A stretch of DNA of 25,232 nt, taken from positions 1-25,232 of the forward strand of contig CAUDNR010004513.1 of the NCBI GenBank assembly GCA_958430865.1, in the 5' to 3' direction. Below are positions 7,445 through 17,185 of the stretch, one piece after another. The notes below the pieces were generated by a model. That model did not search any database and was not told the DNA's origin. It saw nothing but the letters and a program-made list of their open reading frames with translations. Each line of letters starts with the position of its first letter. The stretch's first letter is position 1. The translations under genes were made by a program, and so were the position numbers. This DNA is from Entrophospora sp. SA101 (Eukaryota; Glomeromycota; Glomeromycetes; Entrophosporales; Entrophosporaceae).

Positions 7445-8222
7445 TTTCTTGTTATATATCAAAAAAAAAATTATATATTATTTTGATAAAAATGATTTAT
7501 ATATATTAATTATTTTCAAGAGGAATATAAAGTTAATTATCTTGTGAATTGTTATATTTACTTTATTCTAAAAAAATTACATGAGCAGGTTATTTCCTTT
7601 ATTTTTTTTAAAAAAAAAGATTTATTATATTTAAAAATATTTTATTAATATTAACAAAGGCGATGATGCACTACATGGATAATAAAGTCAAACTACATGA
7701 TTATCAAAAATTACACAATAAAATATATTATTTTTTAGGTACTCAAAATTTTACCAAAAAACTTAATAACCCGCCTTAGATTTTAACAATAAGAATCTGT
7801 ATTGCCTTGAGTTTTTATGTAAACAAGCAACAGTTTTTGAACAAATATACTGAAAAAATAAAAACAATGTACTTAATTACAAAATATCAACCTTCATTGA
7901 ACAGTCTCTACTATCAAAAAGATCTTGATGAAATGATTATCATAACCTAATAAACTTTTGATTGAGAGTATGAAGCAGTTATTAAAAATAATTGGCGGCA
8001 ATTACTTTATTTATTAAATTCTAATACCGAAACTCCAAGGATCTCTGTAGTGAACTCAATGGATCCAGTTTTTTATTAACATTAATATAACAAGGTTTAT
8101 ATTTTGTATATAGTATATAAATGGCAGTCTTTTATTATTTATTATTATTATTATTATTGTAAATAGCAACTTCTTTCTTTAACAAATATTAACACTTTTA
8201 ATGCCTGTTATTCCTTTGACAT
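7445..8222. other. intergenic, nothing firm
   Basis: AT-rich, with an ATT microsatellite at 8132-8158. A 56-codon plus-strand frame at 7780-7950 ending MYLITKYQPSLNSLYYQKDLDEM... could be a gene scrap but has no independent support. Confidence 0.4.
8141..8158. repeat. (ATT)n microsatellite
   Basis: Six perfect ATT units, with interrupted units extending left to about 8132. Confidence 0.8.
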
Positions 8223-8322
8223 CTATTTTTTTATATTGACGAAGCCACCATATTTTGGATTAGCAATAATATCTTTAAAGTCATCATGGAGAGTCGCCTC
8301 CCTTAGCATCCGATATACTTTT
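8223..8322 (-). CDS. possible terminal exon, minus strand
   Basis: The minus strand reads YRMLREATLHDDFKDIIANP followed by KYGGFVNIKK and TAG (complement of 8223-8225). The composition is protein-like and GC content is locally raised. The frame meets a stop just upstream, after a possible AG acceptor near 8323, so it would be a last exon; no convincing upstream exon is visible within the next several hundred bases. Either an orphan exon of a decayed gene or chance. Family not recognised. Confidence 0.3.
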
Positions 8323-8723
8323 TACAATTATTGTCATATTTTTTACTTTTTATATATACAATTTTCTTATGATAAATTTATAATAAAAAAATAAAAGAAA
8401 AGATACTTTTAAAGTTATAAGGTATTTTAAATGCAAAAAAGTTTAAAACGGAAGAAGAAAACTTTGAATTGGAAAATCATCGGTGAAAGAAGAAACACAC
8501 CACTTTGATAACATTTTTCTTTTTTATATGATATGTAACATCCAAAAAAATTTTATTGCAAATGTTGAAAATAATAAGTCACATAAGATCACATTTGCTA
8601 AAAAAAATAAGATCACCTTTAAAGAACATTTTGCAAAAAAATTTTTTTTATAACATGAATCAAAATCTTTTCACATGATCAACTGGTTTTTACTGTGGTA
8701 ATTATTGTAAAACAAATATAAAT

Positions 8724-8744
8724 CATATCCACCGATTTCTGCAA
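8724..8744. repeat. interspersed repeat, inverted copy at 9934-9954
   Basis: catatccaccgatttctgca plus one a is a perfect 21-bp inverted match to 9934-9954; both copies are followed at similar distance by GGCACATTT. Two fragments of the same unnamed repeat about 1.2 kb apart. Confidence 0.55.
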
Positions 8745-8833
8745 CATTTTAGGGCACATTTATAAAAATTTCTAAGGGGTTACTAGAATTAGAAGCTAAT
8801 TTCGCCCCCTTTTTTTTTTGCTAAATCTACATA

Positions 8834-9017
8834 CAGTCTGCCCTTGCTTCAACAAAGTGGCTGGACATATAAGAAAATTTTATTCAACATTCGTTGAAAC
8901 AAGGTTACTAATCATATTTCAATGAATTTTTATATGTTTTCATAATGTGTAACAACGTTTTTAACAATTCATTGTATCAAAAATTTAATTATACTTTGTT
9001 GAAACAAGGGTTCACTG
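8834..9017. mobile_element. mariner/Pogo-type MITE, 184 bp
   Basis: Terminal inverted repeats of about 24 bp: CAGTctgCCCTTGcTTCAACAAAG at the left and, on the other strand, CAGTgaaCCCTTGtTTCAACAAAG at the right. The left end follows a TA; the right flank is TG, a likely mutated TA duplication. Further internal copies (cgttgaaacaaggttac near 8892) and an inner caatgaatt/aattcattg pair give a nested palindrome. The CAGT start and TA target are typical of Tc1/mariner-Pogo elements. Too short to encode anything. Confidence 0.65.
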
Positions 9018-10226
9018 TGTTAATATTAATATACGCCATTATAATTTCACTTCTGTTTAGATTTTTAAATTTTATTAAAATAATAATAATTTGATACAAA
9101 GATCATTTTAATGTCAAAGAAAAAATCAATAATAATCAATGTTCAATTTCTTTTGTCTGTTTTGCATTCATTCATTATTTAAGAAATGTTGTAGTATATA
9201 CAGAATATACTTTCATCTTATCTCAAATTAAAATCCCTATTTTAAATTGTGGTTTTTATTTATTTATTTTCCTAATACTACATACAATAGTTTAAAATCC
9301 TATGTTTAGCTTTGGAGTTTGATTTTCAAGTAATTAGTTACTTAAATTCGAAAAATACCACCACCCAACAAAACAATTGATAAATATGCAAAGAATCTTT
9401 TATACTTAGCTTTATTGATGATTTATTTAATAGAATCATCCTCACACCTTGATTTTTGCATTATAATTTATATATATATCAAAAATTAAAATAAAAACTA
9501 ATAATAACAGATAAAAAGAATAAAAACTCTAATAAATTATTACCTTTACAGTATTAATATTAATGTTAATATTAACAATACATAGACATGTCACCATTCC
9601 ATAATCTGTAATGCCATCTATATTTTATATAAATAATAGATTTAAGGCATGTGGTAATGTGAAATTAATTCAAAAAAATATTTAAATCTTAGAAATATTA
9701 TTACAAGTTAAAAAACTACATATTAATATATATAAATCTAGGGGTTACAAAAATCCAATTCACTCACTATTAAATCCAATTCACCGTCGAATCTCAACAA
9801 ACATAATAATAACAAAAATATGTAAAAATTACATTTTTATATAAAGAATGGTGTAACATATCAAAAATGTACCTTAAAACAAAACAAAAAACAACGAAAT
9901 GTGCCCCAAAAATTAGCCTGAAATCGTGTGACATTGCAGAAATCGGTGGATATGTTGAATTTAGCCAATCAACATTAAATTTTCTACCAGAAGAACAAAT
10001 TTGATTGGCTAAATTCAATATGTAACACAAACCCCGCACTCAATTTCCAACACTGCTGTGCACTTCTTAATTTTTGAGCATAATCGTATAATCAAGCATA
10101 ATTTGACCATTTTTTGGCATAATTACATAATCTATGTGTATGATTTACTTTTATGTAAGTGATCGATGATGATTATACATATATATATTTCAATTAGAAT
10201 GTTTGAGGAAAAAAGTCATTATAATA
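9018..10226. other. intergenic, repeat fragments only
   Basis: No gene seen. A TTAATATTAA-rich patch lies at about 9552-9577 (similar patches at 13550-13585 and 24510-24536). A 15-bp direct repeat aaatccaattcac occurs at about 9750 and 9772. The inverted-repeat hairpin at 9957-10017 and the 21-bp repeat copy at 9934-9954 fall here. The 81-codon minus-strand frame over 9794-10039 is made of these repeats and is not called as a gene. Confidence 0.5.
9957..10017. repeat. hairpin with CCAAT-containing arms
   Basis: GAATTTAGCCAATCA at 9957-9971 and its exact complement TGATTGGCTAAATTC at 10003-10017 form a 15-bp stem with a 31-nt loop. The same TTAGCCAATC core occurs at 3861 and, inverted, at 10687, so it is a dispersed repeat end rather than a single regulatory site. 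Confidence 0.6.
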
Positions 10227-10637
10227 CCATATTCTCCTGAATATAAGCAACACCATTTTACCACATTTTAGTCAATAAACTGTAGGTGTTGCTTATATTT
10301 GAGAGATATTGTTTATGTTACATTATGTTTCCTTATTTCATCATTTGTGTTAAGTTTTAATTCATTTTTTTCCCACACAATGCCAAAAGTCAAATGTTCT
10401 TCATATTCTGTTGCTGAAAAGCTCCAAGTTTTGCAATATGCAAAACAATATGGTTTAAGATCAACTGGGCATCATTTTCTTATTTTTTTATTTATTATAT
10501 AAAAATAAGAAATCAAATAAAAAATGTTTCAAAATATAGGTGTTGCTTATATTTATTTTTCTATTTTTTCTGTTTTTTTGTTGCAAATTCTTACTGTTGC
10601 TTATATTCGGGTGTTGCTTATATTCGGGAGAATACGG
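10227..10637 (+). mobile_element. Pogo/Tigger-like transposon, 411-bp internal-deletion derivative
   Basis: Ends are CCATATTCTCCTGAATATAAGCAACACC (left) and, on the other strand, CCGTATTCTCCCGAATATAAGCAACACC (right), about 28 bp with two mismatches, each flanked by TA (10225-10226 and 10638-10639), the Tc1/mariner-type duplication. The right end repeats the GAATATAAGCAACA unit. Inside, from ATG 10380, is MPKVKCSSYSVAEKLQVLQY continuing to GHHF, which matches the start of the CENP-B/Pogo-type DNA-binding (Psq/HTH) domain of Tigger-like transposases; it then runs into unrelated hydrophobic codons and stops at 10502. The catalytic DDE part is deleted, so the copy is non-autonomous. Confidence 0.75.
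10380..10502 (+). pseudogene. amino-terminal remnant of a Pogo-like transposase
   Basis: About 34 codons (MPKVK...LRSTGHHF) resemble the first helix-turn-helix of CENP-B N-terminal/Pogo transposases, which bind the element's inverted repeats. The rest of a normal 400-500 residue transposase is absent. It lies between intact inverted repeats, so the deletion was internal. Confidence 0.6.
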
Positions 10638-10639
10638 TA

Positions 10640-11204
10640 ATTAAAAACAATCCGCAGATGTGCGAATCTCCGGAGATACAAATTCTGATTGGCTAATTTC
10701 AAATTCACGAAAATAATTTATTCGCATAAAATGATGAGGATTTATTAACAAGTACATCATATTAAAATATTGAAGATTACTTAAGAAGTACATACAATAA
10801 TAATTTAAACAATTTACGAAAATAACAGAAATAATTCAAAGAACTAATTGTATTAGCCACACACAAAACATATGAATAGTAATATTACTATATATTACGA
10901 TCATGTTAATTGATTTTGCACGTATAAAGTGAGTGGATTTTATTTAAATTTTTAATAAATTCTATTCTCAATATCATTACTATCATCTATTATACTTATT
11001 TATACTCATTATAACCATAATATTTTATATACTCATTATATTATAAATCTTTATTTTATACATGGAATCATAATGAGGTCAGTCTGCGGCTTTTATGATA
11101 CTTATTAACACATGTTACTTTTACTTATCAACATTTTCGTCTTTTAAAGGTATATACTACATATAAACAAGAAGGTTACTCAAGGCCAGTATCCAAGGGT
11201 TTAA
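10640..11204. other. intergenic, no gene
   Basis: Contains a small palindrome TCTCCGGAGA near 10665 and another GATTGGCTAA copy near 10687. Past 10720 it is AT-rich with no recognised feature. The string gtgagtggatttt near 10929 is a loose inverted match to the aaatccaattcactcac string near 9750, so both may be edges of one old 1.2-kb insertion. Confidence 0.35.
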
Positions 11205-12579
11205 ACCCCCAAAGTTAGCTTGATTATTAAGGACACTATCATCCGTTGTGTTGACACTACTGTGAAGATGGGATTTAATTCTTTTCTTGTAGAACCTGAA
11301 TTACATAATGTAATGGAAGATGTAGTTGAAAGAATGACATCAATTATAGAAGAAGCATCACAGCTTCCACAAGCACTAATTATATATCGTGTTTAAAACA
11401 ATGTATATATCATTCCAAGGTTAGATTACTATCATGGTTGCGCAAGAAATTTTTTATTGCAATTTGTCATCATTCAGCAAGCCAAGAAAATTCCCAAAGA
11501 CCATATCATCACCACTTGTCAATCATGTAGGTGACACTATATATGCTCGCTGTAAACCTGGAAACGGGTCTTGTAATGATAATAGTTACATTTGCATTTT
11601 ATCCAAACACGCAAAATTTTTTATTATAAATTTCAAATTCACACAAACTAATCAAATATCTATTTAACGTTTAAGCTATCTTTCTAATATAATCTCTCCA
11701 GCTGCTCGTCAATATGCAAGTAACTGGCAAGTGATGGTAACAACAAACATCCTCAATCGTTTGTGCTGTTGGGTATCATGAAAGTTATACCATTCCTTCC
11801 ACAAAGAAAAATACAATCATTTGCACAAAAATCCTCAGGCGCATCATCGCCTCAAAGTCATTTAACTTGCCAACCTCCATCATTAAATGAATTACTCCTT
11901 GGCAGAAGCTATTGTAGAAATGAGCAAGCACTACATCCATGTAATACAATCCTTTGTGATTTATCACTAGCTGAACAAGATGTTAAATTTGCTTTGGTGA
12001 CAATACCTTCTTCCACTATATATAAAATATTAAAGATAAACAACATGAGAGATGCTCAAGCAAGAGAACAAGCAAGAAGGATGGGTTATGGTTTCTGTTT
12101 ATTTGACTTTGTATCTAACACCAGTTTCAAAAGCAGATATATTCCAATTCAAGCAAATGCTCTTTTTGATTTGTTTTGTTCAATTGATTTTGCTGACATG
12201 GACTAACGATGACAGAATTTGGAAATGATGCCTTAAACTGGTATTTAATATTGATAAGGCGAATGTTTATTTTGATTGCAATATTTTCTTCACTTGTAAA
12301 ACCTAAGATAAAACCTTTCTTTTTTTTAAAGGTGATTACACAACCTAATGATGATACAAGGGGGCAAAGATTTGGCCTTAGCATCATGATAGATACTGTG
12401 AGTATTTCTATCCTTGTAACATAGCCAACAATCCAGTGAGGGTGGTGTGAATGACTATGGTTTTGATCAAGATGGGAATTACCAACCATTGGACATCCAA
12501 CCTGGTGACATATGTGTTGGCTGGATCAGGAAGAAAAACCTTCATTATGATGTTAAATTCATTGATTTCAAATTTTAAA
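11205..12579 (+). pseudogene. shattered gene resembling a Fanzor/TnpB-type protein
   Basis: Several protein-like pieces lie in order but in different frames. 11205-11396 reads KVSLIIKDTIIRC and FLVEPELHNVMEDVVERMTS; 11480-11760 includes HAKFFIINFKFTQTNQ and AARQYASNWQVM; 11763-12206 is open for 147 codons with SSTIYKILKINNM, ARRMGYGFCLFDFV and SRYIPIQANALFDL; 12237-12312 reads KLVFNIDKANVYFD; 12437-12579 ends NYQPLDIQPGDICVGW. The order (helical amino-terminal part, IxNF-type segment, a segment before a TDG-like strand, then GDICVGW where such proteins have a GxDPG motif with the first RuvC aspartate) resembles Fanzor-type proteins of Mucoromycota as I remember them. At least four frame breaks or stops, so inactive. 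The family call is inference; the existence of a broken gene is well supported. Confidence 0.42.
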
Positions 12580-13077
12580 AATATATATCCAACTTATAAT
12601 TTTTAACAATGTCCTCAATCACAAATAAAAAAGTAAAAAAACAAAAGAGAATTAATAAATAAAGCTAGACATGAGTAAGTATGGTTAGAGCATGATTGCT
12701 TTGAGAGCTATTAAAAAAAATGGTAGTGATTATTTGTCATTCTAGTTTAAATATTTATAAATTTGAATTTTTATTTACTTGGAAAGAATGATTCTAAGAT
12801 AATGAGATTGTTGCAGATCCCTTGACCAATAAAAATATAAATTTTTCTATTCGTGATAAAAACACTTTGAATAAAAGTGATGATGATAATACAATAAGCA
12901 CTTTTAACAAAGAAGATGATATTATTAGAATTTTTCCAATTAATAACAATAAAGATCATTCTATTTATGACAACAATTTTAAATAAGGATGGTGATGATG
13001 ATCTAGCACATACTTCTAGTGATATTGTCGTAGTTCCTTCGATCAATAATGATGACAATAATAATGAGGATAAGGTA
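12580..13077. other. gene-poor stretch with an acidic exon-like frame
   Basis: Plus-strand frames at 12798-12983 and 12967-13074 read NEIVADPLTNKNINFSIRD and, one frame over, NKDGDDDLAHTSSDIVVVPS, ending at a possible donor (aag|gtaggt at 13075). The composition suggests a disordered acidic protein tail, perhaps a gene relic with one frameshift. Support is weak, and no promoter or second exon is seen. Confidence 0.25.
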
Positions 13078-13222
13078 GGTCTTCTATTCGAATAAGGTTT
13101 ATTCGAATTATTCGTTTTATTCGTTATGAATTTGAGTATTCGAATTACATTGAAAGTTCATTCGAATAAAACTAGCAGTTCAAATAAAACTAGCAATTCG
13201 AATAAATAACAATTCGAATGAT
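13078..13222. mobile_element. ATTCGAA-rich inverted-repeat element (diverged copy)
   Basis: Starts TA-GGTCTTCTATTCGAAT, close to the ends of the better-preserved element at 20033-20145, and carries many ATTCGAAT units, including two TTCRAATAAAACTAGCARTTC direct units at about 13160-13200. Part of it (aactagcaattcgaataaa) matches, inverted, a fragment at about 20364-20387. The right boundary is approximate. Confidence 0.45.
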
Positions 13223-13733
13223 CCAACATATAAATAAATAAATAATTTAAGGATTTAATAGAATTCAAACTTGGTCGATTTGTGATTAGTATATTACTTC
13301 TTCAATATCTAGATAAATGCTTAAAATATTGTGAGGTGAGTATGAAAACTGGAAATCGCTAATGAATTTCTTTAGTAAAAGTTAATGGGAACTTGTAAAA
13401 TAAAGTATCATGATCATCACTGGCAATTTGGGATAAATTTTTCTGCTATTATTATTATAGACATCGTTTTTTGAATTCTTTTTAACATGTGCATAAATAA
13501 TAAATAAAAAAATTTATATTAATTTGTTATAGTGCATATTACTAGGGTAAATATTAATATTAATAATATTAATGTTAATATTGACAGAAAGGTGAAACAT
13601 TACTGCTATATTAATTAATATTACTTTTAGGAGAAATATTAATATTTACAAATTAGAAGTTTTTTCCCACTTGAACATTTTAAATTTTCTAATAATAATT
13701 CATTAATTAATATTATAATTAATATAATAATCA
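13223..13733. other. upstream region of the DHRS12-like gene
   Basis: Very AT-rich with an AATATTAAT repeat patch at about 13550-13585. No TATA box stands out from the background. No gene seen. Confidence 0.4.
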
Positions 13734-15117
13734 ATGTTAGGATCATTATATACAAAAACAGTATGGATGATAATTGCATATCGTGAATATACAAAAAGTG
13801 GTTATGAAAGAAATTCGAAAAAATTTAATAAAAATGCATTGGACTTGGATTTAAGTGATAAAGTTGTAATAGTTACAGGCGCAAACAGTGGCCTAGGAAA
13901 AGATATTGCTGCCGAGTTGTTTAAACGAGGTGCATTAGTTCATATGTTGTGTAGAAATGAAAAGACAGGTGAAGAAGCTAGAAAAGACATATTAGGTCAA
14001 ATTAACGGTGATGCTAGTAGCAGTGGTGATAATGTTAACGATGAGACAAATCAAAAATCAAAAGTTGTTTTTGATGAGAATCGATTGAGATTGCATAAAG
14101 TTGATATTTCCGATTTGAAAAGAGTTAAAGAATTCGTGAAGGAATTTGAAAGTGATGGGGATGGAAAATGTCATATTTTGGTAATTAAAGTTTTGTATTT
14201 ATATAATCTTTTTTTGTTTTTATATATTATCTCAACCAATATCAACTCTACAAAAATATATAATGCATATTTTCAGAACAATAATAATAACATTATTTTA
14301 TTTATTTTAAAGATAAACAATGCAGGTGTAATGGTGAATGAACGGTCAACTACACCATATGGAGTTGAAACAAATTTTTCAATAAACACTTTGGGAACTT
14401 ATTATTTAACTAAAAGCTTGGTTCCTTTATTACAAAAATCTGGTCCTGGGTCAAGGGTTGTAAGTAGTTATTATCGTTATTTTTCTTTGGAAATATATTA
14501 TAACACAACAACAACAGTAATAATCTTTAATAATTAATTATTAGGTCACAGTTTCTTCAGGTGGAATGCTTGCAAATAAACTTGATGTCACCGATTTAGA
14601 ATGTAAAAAAATGAAACAATTTGATGGAACTATGGCATATGCACAAAATAAGGTATTTATTAATTAGCTGAATATTTTGTTCTTTCAAGTTACCACCATC
14701 TTCCATCATCATTTTTAATAATAATAAATTTTTCTTTAGAGACAACAAGTAGAACTAACTAATTATTGGTCACAACAATATCCAGAATCTACCACAGGAA
14801 TAAAATTTTTGTCAATGCATCCAGGATGGGTTGATACTCCTGGTATCAGGACATCATTGGAAACCTTTTATAAGCATCTTAAAAATCAATTAAGATCTGT
14901 CGATCAAGGAATTGATACAGTCCTATGGGCAGCATTTAGTAAGGAAGTATCAGATATTCCTAGTGGATCATTCTTGTTTGATAGACAGGTGGCTTCACAA
15001 CACTTACCATTGGCCCCAACCAAATCTACTCAACAAGAAGTTGAAGCTTTAGTAGAACAAATTGATAATTATGTAGATATAGCCTTGAATTTTGAACAAA
15101 GAAGTTCCAGCTATTAA
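13734..15117 (+). CDS. DHRS12: short-chain dehydrogenase/reductase, DHRS12 type (359 aa, four exons)
   Basis: Exons 13734-14180, 14313-14459, 14545-14652 and 14740-15117, joined by GT-AG introns of 132, 85 and 87 bp, all at codon boundaries. The protein is an NAD(P)-dependent oxidoreductase: REYTKSGYE at 17-25 (typical amino-terminal tag of DHRS12), cofactor-binding TGANSGLG at 48-55, VDIS at 123-126, NNAG at 151-154, VSSGGML with the catalytic Ser (202/203), and YAQNK giving catalytic Tyr230/Lys234. SMHPGWVDTPG and SxHLPLA near the end also match DHRS12. Its substrate is not known from sequence. A Ser/Asn-rich insertion (about 91-112) is unusual. Intron 1 is divisible by three and has no in-frame stop, so its retention would insert 44 hydrophobic residues before NNAG. 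A possible AATAAA signal is at 15321. Unlinked in function to its neighbours. Confidence 0.93.
14181..14312 (+). other. intron 1 of the DHRS12-like gene, stop-free and in frame
   Basis: Begins gtaatt and ends ttttaaag. The length is 132 bp (44 codons) and the frame stays open through it. Removing it joins CHIL to INNAG, the standard SDR sequence, so splicing is clearly the functional form. Confidence 0.85.
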
Positions 15118-15320
15118 TTTAATATTGGATTTTTTTCCTCTTTTCAATTGAGAAATATTGCAACAAGTATTTTAAATCAATTTATTATAATTAGTTTGTC
15201 GTTAGTACTATCACTGCTATATTTTTATTAGATACAATTTTTACAAATTTTTTTTCTATGTTTTGTTATGATTGGTATATGAAATATTTTTGAACTTTCA
15301 ACTGTAATGTATTTAACAAT

Positions 15321-15326
15321 AATAAA
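15321..15326 (+). terminator. possible polyadenylation signal AATAAA
   Basis: Exact AATAAA about 205 bp after the DHRS12-like stop codon. The position is a little distant, and chance matches are common in this DNA. Confidence 0.3.
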
Positions 15327-17185
15327 GCCTAGAACTTTAAGAATCTAACAAATGTAAAAAAACTTGCGTTTTGTAGATTTTTGTACTTAATGAAAATCAT
15401 TACTACTCTTAATTACATAGATAAATATTTAAGTTCTCCTTTTGGCTCAATCCAGGCACATACATCATAACTGTGAATGATATAATTATTAATACCTATT
15501 GCTATCCTTGACTAGATCATAGAAAGGCGCATGTGGCAAACGTTTCACTGGGAGACGGTTTGTCAGAATACGTTTCACCAGGATATGGTTGAAGAGATAG
15601 CATCATTTAGTGGAATAGAAAAAATATATTTATCGCTAACTTTGTGATTTTGATGGCATCTAACATCATTTTTTCTTTCAAGGATGATGTTAATATAGTC
15701 AAAAAAAAAAAAAATTAGATGAGAGAGTCAGGAGATAAAATATATAATATTTAACCAAAAATTGTTAATAATGTTTTAACTTAATTGTTCAAAGTGTGCT
15801 TTTACCTAAATTTAAGCGTCATTGTTCATTCATGTCAGAATCTGCTATTGTTACAATTGATTTAGATTAAATAAACAACATCATCGTCCTGATGAATGGC
15901 AAGGCTTTTCATTATGATCTTTAAAAAATCCTTTTAATAAAAGACTTTCACATAACAACAGGTTTCCATTGCGTTATATTAGCCTTTTTTTTTTGCGAAT
16001 TGATGACTAGAATGATTAAACAAAAGATTTATCTAAAAAAACCAAACAACTTTGAATAAAAAAAAAGATTTTGTTATTAATTACATCACATCACATCACT
16101 TACTGTTTTTGATAATTATTTCCCAAACGATTTATGTCTGTTTCCTTGATAAAATGAGTTGAGAGATCATTTGCAATAATTATAATCATTGTACTCATTG
16201 TACTATACCCAATTAATTTACTCTTAATATAACAAATCGATTAACTAACAATCGAAGCCATTCGTGGTAATCTGATCAATCAGAACTCTCTTTAATGCTA
16301 TCCATAATTGTTGTTGGTTTAGCTGCTGCTTTTAGTTGCTCCCAGTATACCTTAAACAAAGGTGTTATAATCATGGCAGTGTTAGAATTCTACTCGTAAA
16401 TACTTGTCTCTTAGCATGTCAAGCTAACATTGCTGTCGTCACACTCTGATTTTGTCAACGCTCATTTTGCGACGTCCTACATACTGACAAGAAACCACAG
16501 AGCGAAGTCTGATTACAAATTGCGACCAGATTTGCATAGTTATTCTTTTTTTTATTCCACGCACTCGTTAAACCAGGGAGAATATGTTACTATTACTTGT
16601 TTAATTCTAAAATGAATATGACTTTAGTTTCTTATCAACTCTTCCAGTTCTGATTTTCTGCTTAAATAAACAAAAGGACTATTACAAATACGAATTTTAA
16701 ATATTCATTCACCTTCATTTTCTGACAATTGACAAGTCCTGGTATAATAGTTTCTTGTAGCTTTAGGAGAAATTTATATAAATAAAAATTTTCTACCATG
16801 AAAGAAAAGGTGGCGGTGTTTTTATTTTAAGTATATACATTCTTTAAAAAAATAAATAGATATCTATAGAGCGGTAATTGGAAGGTCAGGAGTTCAATAA
16901 CAATTGAGGTTGGCCTATCTATCTAGGACTTTGAATTGGTTATAATAAATAAATTCTTCGTTAAGTTGATTCCGGGGATTGGTTACCTTGTTTTTGAAGC
17001 TGACTCATCATTTAAAAGTTAATGATTGATTGAAAGAAGTTGCACAAAAGTCCGTCGGAATTTACTTTTTTGTTTTTATCCACTTTGTCCACTCATTTAT
17101 ACCATATTCAAATAGAAATTAAATAATAATTTAGATTTGCAAAAATTTTATTATTGCAGTATTTTTTTAAAAAAATAAATATAAA
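15327..17185. other. intergenic, 1.9 kb
   Basis: No gene recognised. A loose direct repeat (acgtttcac near 15539 and 15570) and a catca run at 16083-16098 are present. A 34-codon frame at 16295-16399 (MLSIIVVGLAAAFSCSQYT...) resembles a signal peptide but has no other support. The 61-codon frame at 16430-16615 has no protein-like features. ggtcaggagttcaata at 16885-16900 is loosely like a tRNA B box, but no cloverleaf was found. Promoter elements of the kinase gene are not distinguishable. Confidence 0.4.

Noticed and set aside
9794..10039. 81-codon minus-strand frame
   Set aside because: Made of dispersed repeat (21-bp inverted repeat and CCAAT hairpin); no protein-like conservation expected.
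11785..12489. Minus-strand frames over 11785-11967 and 12127-12489
   Set aside because: Opposite to the better-supported pieces of the shattered gene on the plus strand.
12771..13058. 95-codon minus-strand hydrophobic frame
   Set aside because: The plus strand here carries acidic, exon-like text; the minus frame is its Ile-rich reverse.
16430..16615. 61-codon plus frame in the intergenic region
   Set aside because: No domain, no upstream signal, and composition not distinct from noise.
16885..16900. tRNA B-box-like ggtcaggagttcaata
   Set aside because: No A box at proper distance and no cloverleaf; perhaps an old SINE trace but not supportable.
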